Assembly (NCBI GenBank): GCA_903903705.1
Contig: CAIUZU010000180.1
Location: forward strand, 1-7,570
From: an uncultured Helicobacteraceae bacterium
GTDB lineage: Bacteria > Campylobacterota > Campylobacteria > Campylobacterales > Sulfurimonadaceae
DNA length: 7,570 nt
Reading direction: 5' to 3'
Shown here piece by piece: positions 1-5,255 of the stretch. The first letter of the stretch is position 1; the number at the start of each line of letters is the position of its first letter. The notes below the pieces were generated by a model that worked only from the letters and a program-made list of their open reading frames with translations, did no database searches and was not told the origin of the DNA. A program made the position numbers and the translations under genes.

Positions 1-1034
1 GCAAATTTCTTAAATTCTTCTATATCCGTTATCTTGTCGCACAGGTAAGAGAACTCATCCGAATGAAGCCTGTAGGGAGAGTTAGTACCAAATATATTCT
101 CCCTCAAAAAGATGGCAAAATCTTTTAATATAGAATCCCCTGCTTCATTTCCGTACAAGTCATTTATTTCTTGAAAAGAGTCAATATTTATAATCATTAA
201 AAATGAGCTTTTCTTCTCTTCTAGTTTTTCTGTCAACTTTCTTCTGTTCTCAAGCCCTGTCAGAGTATCATAGTAAAATTGATATTCGATAGAGTCTAGC
301 ATCACATTGAAAACATCCTTTATGGAGTCTATCTCCTCTATGTTGTCGTTTACTTCCACTCTTTTTGTCATATCTTGCGACTTAGTTATACTTTGGATTG
401 CATTTGAAAAATTTTTAATAGGCTTGAGAATATACTGATTAAATTCTATAAAAATAGCCAAAAAGATAATAAGCGAAAATACTGCAATAAACATTATGAA
501 AAAATTTATCATCTCATCTAATGAAACTTTTAAATTATTTATCGGATACGATACATCAATAATTCCTAAAACTTCATCTTCTTTTACGTTTGTATGGCAT
601 TTAAGACAATCTTGTTTGGCAACTACCGGATAGTAATACTTTATAAAACTTGAACCTGATATATTTAATACCTCTTCACCCTTCAAAGCTCTTTGTATGT
701 CCTGATTTTTGCTGATTGCTAATTCATCTTTTTCTATTACGCCGAAAATTTCAGATACTGCCTTGCTTCTGTAGACGTCAATTTTCATAGATGGATCAAC
801 ATGATTTAGTCTGCTGATAATCTCTCTTAAATCATCTTTTGTCCACCCTTTTTGCATGGCAGAGTATAAACTTTCAAAAACCAGCATACTTGTTTTTTTA
901 GCATCTTCATGTGAAAGGGTTGAAATTGCATTTTTTTTCATATACTCTCCATACATGAAAGCACCCGTTAAAGTGAAAAAAAGTGTTATCAGTATTATTT
1001 TTGCCGTTATTTTCGTGTATGTAGTTTTGCCCAT
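1..1034 (-). CDS. Membrane c-type-heme sensor with degenerate GGDEF domain (partial, C-terminus beyond window)
   Basis: I translated this from the minus strand: ATG at 1034-1032, open to the left edge (344 codons plus 2 nt). An in-frame TAA lies just upstream, so this ATG is the first possible start; an AAGG sits 13 nt before it. Visible layout: transmembrane segment about residues 8-30; periplasmic region 31-175 with a CLKCH heme c motif at 143-147 (nt 594-608), followed by a VLGIIDVSYPI segment, resembling Tll0287/DUF3365-like heme sensor domains; second membrane segment about 177-198; HAMP-like linker about 199-250 (ILKPI at 202-206); GGDEF domain from DTLTGLENRR (256-265) onward. INIDSF (282-287), IND (290-292) and GD (299-300) fit a GTP/Mg2+ pocket, but the signature reads HSDEF (324-328) and the upstream RxxD inhibitory site is absent. 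Likely a redox or ligand sensor in cyclic-di-GMP signalling. A downstream EAL domain is possible but outside the window. Domain layout is well supported; enzymatic activity is doubtful. Confidence 0.88.
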   Translation of the reverse strand, partial: MGKTTYTKITAKIILITLFFTLTGAFMYGEYMKKNAISTLSHEDAKKTSMLVFESLYSAMQKGWTKDDLREIISRLNHVDPSMKIDVYRSKAVSEIFGVIEKDELAISKNQDIQRALKGEEVLNISGSSFIKYYYPVVAKQDCLKCHTNVKEDEVLGIIDVSYPINNLKVSLDEMINFFIMFIAVFSLIIFLAIFIEFNQYILKPIKNFSNAIQSITKSQDMTKRVEVNDNIEEIDSIKDVFNVMLDSIEYQFYYDTLTGLENRRKLTEKLEEKKSSFLMIINIDSFQEINDLYGNEAGDSILKDFAIFLRENIFGTNSPYRLHSDEFSYLCDKITDIEEFKKF

Positions 1035-1185
1035 AACTATTTAGGTGCCTTAATGATATGCAATTTAAAATTTTATAAAAAAAATTTATAACGAGTATTG
1101 TACTTAGAAAATTTTAAAATTTGATTTAATATCATTTGAAAATAGATTTTTAGTTAAAGGTGGTAGAATCAGAGCAAAGAGAAGA
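1035..1185 (-). promoter_or_regulatory. AT-rich intergenic region with probable promoter of the heme-GGDEF gene
   Basis: This is the 151-nt gap between the purL stop and the GGDEF start, almost all A/T between about 1061 and 1140. On the minus strand two -10-like hexamers stand out: TATAAA (1077-1072), directly after a run of eight T (1084-1077), and TACAAT (1102-1097). A T-tract just upstream of a TATAAT-like box with no -35 is the usual sigma-70 promoter style in Campylobacterota. The first would give a leader of about 30 nt. I cannot choose between them from sequence alone. Confidence 0.3.
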
Positions 1186-1199
1186 CTATAAGTCTCTCT
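1178..1199 (-). terminator. Weak hairpin at the 3' end of purL
   Basis: AGACT (1183-1187) and AGTCT (1191-1195) form a perfect 5-bp inverted repeat with a 3-nt loop. Allowing a one-base bulge at 1182, AGAG (1178-1181) pairs with CTCT (1196-1199), giving a 9-bp stem over the purL stop codon. In the transcript the stem is followed by only a few U residues and then GC, so it is a poor intrinsic terminator. It may instead protect the 3' end or be chance. Confidence 0.2.
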
Positions 1200-3402
1200 C
1201 TATAACTCTTTTAAATGTATTGAAGTAGTTATCTTTTAACTCATCCATACTCATCTCGACATTGTTGATTTTTATCTTATCGCCACCGATAATTCCGATT
1301 TTTTGACAAAACATTCCGCCACCGCTCATAGTCTCAAAAGATGCACAATGTTCTTCTTTGACTTCTACTATGGCACGGCTCATACTCTCCGAGAAAATAT
1401 CTTTCTCATCATCAACCAACATTCTAACGCTGCATCCAAGTCCGCTTACCGCCGACATTTTAGCAAGAGCCATCGCCACACCGCCGCTGCTCGCATCTTT
1501 TGCACACTCTAAAAAGCCTCTTTTATTTGCTTCAATAACAAGGTCCCAAAGGAAAAGCTCTTTTTCATAATCAATCTCAGGAAGCATTCCTGCAACGACT
1601 CCACAAATCTCTTTCATGTAGAGAGATCCGCCAAATTCGCTTTTACTCTCGCCTACAAGGTAAAGAGTATTTCCCTCTTTTTGAAAACTTGACATTAAAA
1701 CCTTGTTCTCATCATCATTTACGCCTACTGTTGCGATTGATGGAGTAGGAAAAACCGACACGCCGTTTGTTTCATTATACAAAGATACGTTTCCGCCGAT
1801 TACCGGAGTGGTAAGTGCTGCACATGCTTCTTTAATACCTAAACAGCTCTCGCCAAACTGCCACATGACTTCAGGATTTTCAGGATTGCCGAAATTTAAA
1901 CAATCAGTTATTGCCAAAGGTCTAGCACCGCTCATAGCAACATTTCTGCCGCTCTCCATAACAGCAGCTGCCGCTCCGCCTTTTGGATCTATATAGCAGT
2001 AGCGAACATTACAGTCAGCCGACATTGCAAGAGCTTTTTTGTTCTCTTTTACACGGATAACAGAAGCGTCAAGCATACCGCCTTTTTTGATTGTGTTTGT
2101 CTGAACCATTGAGTCGTACTGAGTGTATATCCACGATTTGTCTACAACTTCCATAGATTTTGTAAGCTTGTTAAATGCATCTTGATTTGAAACTTTTGCA
2201 AAATCATTTATTGTTACATTTGCGATTTTATCCAAGTATGCAGGGCGCACCATTGGACGATTTAAAACAGGAGCCTCTTCGCTCACAGGATTAACAGGAA
2301 CTTCAGCTACTTTATCTCCGTGCCAGAAAAGTTCCATATTGCCCGTTGCCGTTACCTCGCCGATAACCGCGGCATCCAAATCCCACTTCTCAAATATCTT
2401 GATGATTTCCGCTTCGCTTCCCTTTTTTGCACAAAGAAGCATACGCTCTTGCGATTCTGAGAGCATAAAGTCATACGGAGTCATTCCCTCTTCACGTGCA
2501 GGAACACGGTCAAGATGCATTATCATACCGCTGCCGCTTCTTCCAGCCATCTCAAATGAACTTGAAGTAAGTCCAGCTGCACCCATATCTTGGATACCGA
2601 TAACATGGTCAGTTTTGAAAAGCTCTAAACAAGCCTCAAGTAAAAGTTTTTCAGTGAATGGATCTCCAACTTGAACTGTCGGACGAAGAGATTTAGACTC
2701 TTCCGTAAAGCTGTCAGACGACATAACCGCTCCGCCTAAACCGTCACGACCTGTTTTTGCACCAACATAGATAACAGGATTGCCTATACCGTCAGCTCTT
2801 CCGTAAAAAATCTCATCACTTTTTGCAAGACCTATAGTAAAAGCGTTTACAAGAATATTGCCGTTGTAACATTCGTCAAAACTTGTCTCTCCGCCGATTG
2901 TAGGAACTCCCATACAGTTTCCGTAACCGCCGATTCCAGAGACAACACCGCGAACCAAATATCTTTGGTGTGCAGAAATTTTGTCATCATTTAAAACATT
3001 ACCAAATCTCAGAGCATTCAAGTTTGCAATAGGACGAGCGCCCATCGTAAATACATCACGCATAATCCCGCCAACACCGGTTGCAGCGCCTTGATATGGC
3101 TCTATAAAACTCGGGTGATTGTGTGATTCCATCTTAAATACGGCAGCATAACCGTCTCCGATATCGATAACACCGGCATTTTCTCCCGGTCCTTGAATAA
3201 CCCATGGTGCTTTTGTAGGAAATCCGCTTAAGTGAACTTTTGAAGATTTGTAGCTGCAGTGCTCACTCCACATCGCAGAAAAAATTCCGATTTCAACGAG
3301 ATTAGGCTCACGACCTAAAATCTGTTTAATATGCGTGTAGTCTTCATTTGACAACTTATGCGATGCAAGTACTTTTTCAATATTTTCTAGTTGTTGGCTC
3401 AC
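1186..3402 (-). CDS. purL: Phosphoribosylformylglycinamidine synthase subunit PurL
   Basis: PurL is the large subunit of FGAM synthase, the fourth step of de novo purine synthesis in the cytoplasm: FGAR, ATP and glutamine-derived ammonia give FGAM. At 738 residues it is the stand-alone 'small' PurL type, which needs separate PurQ (glutaminase) and PurS; neither is in this window. Family motifs are intact: [10 protein letters not shown] (46-55) with the probable catalytic His48; ESHNHP (92-97); GGIMRD (111-116); [18 protein letters not shown] (271-288); [16 protein letters not shown] (501-516); [10 protein letters not shown] (536-545). The two halves reflect the known internal duplication of AIR synthase-like domains. 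The start is GTG (3402-3400), preceded by AGGA (3412-3409) at 6-nt spacing; the next Met is residue 44, inside conserved sequence, so GTG is very likely right. It lies 63 nt after greB on the same strand but has its own TATAAT box. No frameshift or missing motif is visible. Confidence 0.97.
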   Translation of the reverse strand: MSQQLENIEKVLASHKLSNEDYTHIKQILGREPNLVEIGIFSAMWSEHCSYKSSKVHLSGFPTKAPWVIQGPGENAGVIDIGDGYAAVFKMESHNHPSFIEPYQGAATGVGGIMRDVFTMGARPIANLNALRFGNVLNDDKISAHQRYLVRGVVSGIGGYGNCMGVPTIGGETSFDECYNGNILVNAFTIGLAKSDEIFYGRADGIGNPVIYVGAKTGRDGLGGAVMSSDSFTEESKSLRPTVQVGDPFTEKLLLEACLELFKTDHVIGIQDMGAAGLTSSSFEMAGRSGSGMIMHLDRVPAREEGMTPYDFMLSESQERMLLCAKKGSEAEIIKIFEKWDLDAAVIGEVTATGNMELFWHGDKVAEVPVNPVSEEAPVLNRPMVRPAYLDKIANVTINDFAKVSNQDAFNKLTKSMEVVDKSWIYTQYDSMVQTNTIKKGGMLDASVIRVKENKKALAMSADCNVRYCYIDPKGGAAAAVMESGRNVAMSGARPLAITDCLNFGNPENPEVMWQFGESCLGIKEACAALTTPVIGGNVSLYNETNGVSVFPTPSIATVGVNDDENKVLMSSFQKEGNTLYLVGESKSEFGGSLYMKEICGVVAGMLPEIDYEKELFLWDLVIEANKRGFLECAKDASSGGVAMALAKMSAVSGLGCSVRMLVDDEKDIFSESMSRAIVEVKEEHCASFETMSGGGMFCQKIGIIGGDKIKINNVEMSMDELKDNYFNTFKRVIERDL

Positions 3403-3435
3403 TGGAAATCCTAAAAATTTGGTTTTTAAGCGGAG

Positions 3436-3464
3436 ATTATATCTAAAAATAGTTGGTAAAAAAA
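3436..3464 (-). promoter_or_regulatory. Probable purL promoter (TATAAT -10)
   Basis: On the minus strand a perfect TATAAT (3441-3436) follows a T-rich stretch with T7 (3464 to about 3458) about 17 nt upstream. This matches Campylobacterota sigma-70 promoters, where periodic T-tracts stand in for the -35. Transcription would start near 3429, giving a leader of about 27 nt, too short for a purine riboswitch. Read-through from greB is also possible because no terminator is visible between the two genes. Confidence 0.55.
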
Positions 3465-3465
3465 T

Positions 3466-3990
3466 TTAATGAAAGGAAAAGTCAGATTTTGTACGAATAT
3501 TTTTTTTGAGTGAAAAGATATTTTTGTAATATATCTCTAAAATCTCATACTCTTTTTTCTGATTCGGAAGCTGGATTTTAAACTGATCATCAACCTCTTT
3601 GCCAAGCAATGCACGTGCAAGCGGAGAATGTACCGATATAAGTCCATTTTCAGGTTCTGATTCCAAAACTCCGCATATCGTGTAAACTTCTTCTTCATCA
3701 GTTTTGAGATCTACGATTTTCACACTGCTGCCAAAACTTACCTTTACATGTGAGAGCGTAGAGGGATCTATAATTTTGGATTTTTGTATCACTCTGTTTA
3801 GGTAAAAAAGCCTCTTGTCAATATGGCGGAGCTTCTCTTTTGCCGCATGATAATCTGCATTTTCGCTTCTGTCTCCCATAGCTGCAGCAACTAATTTTTC
3901 TGCCGCAACTTTAGGTTTTTCAAATTCAAGTAAAAACTTAAACTCTTCTATTAAAACGTCGTATCCTTCAATACTCATAGGCTCTTGCAA
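3466..3990 (-). CDS. greB: GreA/GreB-family transcript cleavage factor, GreB-like
   Basis: Gre factors enter the secondary channel of backtracked RNA polymerase and stimulate cleavage of the RNA 3' end, rescuing stalled complexes. The N-terminal coiled-coil hairpin (about 8-75) carries GDRSENADY at 39-47, with tip acidic residues D40 and E43 matching D41/E44 of E. coli GreB. The GDRSENADY form and the following RHIDKRLFYLNRVIQKSKIID (55-75) resemble GreB more than GreA (usually GDLSENAEY). The C-terminal FKBP-like domain has LISVHSPLARALLGKEVDD (117-135). Start: TTG at 3990-3988 has AGGTG seven nt upstream, overlapping the previous gene's stop, and gives an N-terminus (MQEPMS) like E. coli GreA (MQAIPMT). 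An ATG at 3978 (residue 5) is the alternative. At 174 residues it is about 16 longer than E. coli GreB: a Lys/Arg-containing tail follows residue 155. A run of eight A (coding strand, 3507-3500) lies in that tail. Family is certain; the GreA versus GreB label is less so. Confidence 0.88.
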   Translation of the reverse strand: MQEPMSIEGYDVLIEEFKFLLEFEKPKVAAEKLVAAAMGDRSENADYHAAKEKLRHIDKRLFYLNRVIQKSKIIDPSTLSHVKVSFGSSVKIVDLKTDEEEVYTICGVLESEPENGLISVHSPLARALLGKEVDDQFKIQLPNQKKEYEILEIYYKNIFSLKKNIRTKSDFSFH

Positions 3991-4000
3991 TCTAGTGCAC

Positions 4001-4327
4001 CTATTGATTGAAACCTACTATGTAGTAGGTGTTTTTATTTTCCAGTTTATTCACTTTTACTTTATATTTTTCACTAAAATGTTTTATCTTCTCATGTGCT
4101 TCGTCTGCGATTTGAGGGCTTTGAGAGTCTATCTTTATCTTGAAACAATCATTAGAATTCGACATAGCAACATAAGCATCATCTACTTTTAAATGATCAT
4201 GTAAATCCATAATATGCTTCTGTATTTTTTCGTAGCCCTCCGTGTTGGCTTGAATCTTTTGAAGTTGTTTGACCAAAGCATCATTGGGTACATAACCTAG
4301 TTGTATAAGCATTGCTTCTGTTTGCAT
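4001..4327 (-). CDS. Uncharacterised 108-residue protein upstream of greB
   Basis: I do not recognise this protein. It is a real gene by context: ATG at 4327-4325 has AGGA about 6 nt upstream (in AAAAAAGGAAAAAC), there is a plausible extended -10 before that, and the stop is 10 nt from the greB start, with the greB ribosome binding site overlapping it. The product is hydrophilic and lysine-rich with no signal peptide or membrane segment, so cytoplasmic. It has one Cys (61). By eye, the secondary structure is helical in residues 3-10, 16-28 and 31-48, then a strand (CFKIKID, 61-67), a helix (72-88) and a strand or hairpin (91-106, ending TYYIVGFN). This suggests a small alpha/beta domain. Being first in a two-gene unit with greB hints at a role near transcription or stress, but that is guilt by association only. 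Antisense frames here are shadows. Confidence 0.75.
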   Translation of the reverse strand: MQTEAMLIQLGYVPNDALVKQLQKIQANTEGYEKIQKHIMDLHDHLKVDDAYVAMSNSNDCFKIKIDSQSPQIADEAHEKIKHFSEKYKVKVNKLENKNTYYIVGFNQ

Positions 4328-4449
4328 GTTTTTCCTTTTTTATTTAAAATGTTGGAAAATAATATCAACAATTTGTAAATATTCAGTAGTCTTTTATGAA
4401 CATCTATGTATTATTGAGACAATTTAAATATTGAAAAAAGAGAATTATA
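4328..4449. promoter_or_regulatory. Divergent intergenic promoter region (108-aa gene/greB versus HDOD/rnr)
   Basis: These 122 nt separate two divergent transcription units. On the minus strand TGATATTAT (4367-4359) fits an extended -10 (TGn plus TATTAT), giving a start near 4352 and a leader of about 25 nt before the 108-aa gene. On the plus strand the best -10 guess is TATTAT (4409-4414), about 35 nt before the HDOD start; no convincing -35 is seen. The HDOD ribosome binding site is AAGAGAA (4438-4444). A short dyad, TGTTG (4350-4354) and CAACA (4366-4370), flanks the minus-strand -10. Confidence 0.4.
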
Positions 4450-5247
4450 ATGACTGAAGAGATGCTTAAAAAAATAAAACAACTTCCTCCACTTCCTGAG
4501 TCGGCTATGCAAATAGAAGCAGTTTATCAAGATCCGGATAGCACTTTTAACGATATGGTCAAGATATTAGAAAGAGATCCTCTCTTAACCGCAGATATTC
4601 TAAAAGCCGCAAATTCACCGCTATATGGTTTTAGCCGTGAAATCAATACGATTAATCAAGCAGTCGGTCTATTTGGAATGGGCACGGTAAGGGGTTTTGC
4701 CCTTGCGAGCATCGTTAAAAAAAGCTTTACGCTAGATCTCTCCCCTTATGGAATTGACGGCGATATATTTTCTCAAATGTCGAAAAAACAACATGCACTG
4801 ACAACGTCATGGTGTCTGAAAAAAGAGGCAAAACTTCTCGGCATCCTATCTCCTGCGGCATTTTTAGTGGAGATAGGTAAAGTCTTAATTGCGCAGCAGA
4901 TAATTTCAGATAAAACTCAACAAAAATTTAAAGAAGCACTCCTAAATCTTGAAAATGTTGAAGCGGCTGAGAGAGAAGTAGCCGGTGTTGATACGCCTGA
5001 TGTAAGTGCTACTATTTTTGAACACTGGAGATTTGAGTCTGGACTTATCAACACTATACGCAACTGTCAAAATCCTGAAGATGCAAAAGAAGAGTTTAAA
5101 AGAGCTGCTAGGATTTTGCATGTAACACGCACTGCAGTACCGCTTAACGGCATAATAACAGATGAAAGCATAGCTGCCGCAAAAGAGCTGATTGTCAAAT
5201 ATGATCTTGATATAGAAAGCTTTGACAAAGCTCTAGAGAGTGCATAA
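4450..5247 (+). CDS. HDOD-domain signalling protein (single domain, degenerate HD motif)
   Basis: The HDOD family (Pfam PF08668) comprises HD-related domains without the metal-binding residues; members act in bacterial signalling, often with cyclic-di-GMP or chemotaxis proteins, by unknown chemistry. This 265-residue protein is essentially one HDOD domain: the LPPLPE hallmark (12-17), a helical stretch with DPLLTADILKAANSPLYG (43-60), the conserved INQAVGLFGMGTVRGFAL (68-85), and FLVEIGKVLIAQ (138-149) where true HD phosphohydrolases have HDxGK. The His-Asp pair is replaced by Val-Glu, so no hydrolase activity is expected. There is no membrane segment, receiver, GGDEF or EAL part, so it is a soluble single-domain protein. 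ATG at 4450 is supported by AAGAGAA seven to eight nt upstream and by the LPxLP motif lying near the N-terminus as usual. It is the first gene of a tight unit, 8 nt before rnr, which makes a regulatory link to RNA decay conceivable but unproven. Confidence 0.9.
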   Translation: MTEEMLKKIKQLPPLPESAMQIEAVYQDPDSTFNDMVKILERDPLLTADILKAANSPLYGFSREINTINQAVGLFGMGTVRGFALASIVKKSFTLDLSPYGIDGDIFSQMSKKQHALTTSWCLKKEAKLLGILSPAAFLVEIGKVLIAQQIISDKTQQKFKEALLNLENVEAAEREVAGVDTPDVSATIFEHWRFESGLINTIRNCQNPEDAKEEFKRAARILHVTRTAVPLNGIITDESIAAAKELIVKYDLDIESFDKALESA

Positions 5248-5255
5248 CGCTTAGC

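Noticed and set aside
856..1044. Plus-strand 62-codon reading frame
   Set aside because: Antisense to the N-terminal part of the heme-GGDEF gene, whose domains are clear; no ribosome binding site or recognisable product.
1077..1084. T8 run (minus strand) as a purL terminator
   Set aside because: No GC-rich stem lies directly before it; it better fits the T-tract of a promoter for the next gene.
1111..1128. AT-only palindrome (AAATTTTAAAATTT) as an operator
   Set aside because: Self-complementary A/T runs are expected by chance in such AT-rich intergenic DNA, and it has no other support.
1303..2674. Four plus-strand reading frames of 69-111 codons opposite purL
   Set aside because: They overlap the intact purL coding frame in antisense and have low-complexity Ser/Pro/Ala-rich translations typical of shadows.
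3403..3465. Purine riboswitch upstream of purL
   Set aside because: The gap is only 63 nt and the likely start site leaves a leader of about 27 nt, too short for an aptamer; no paired elements seen.
3995..4192. Plus-strand 65-codon frame with a hydrophobic Phe/Tyr-rich product
   Set aside because: Antisense to the 108-aa gene, which has a ribosome binding site, promoter candidate and operon context; no such support here.
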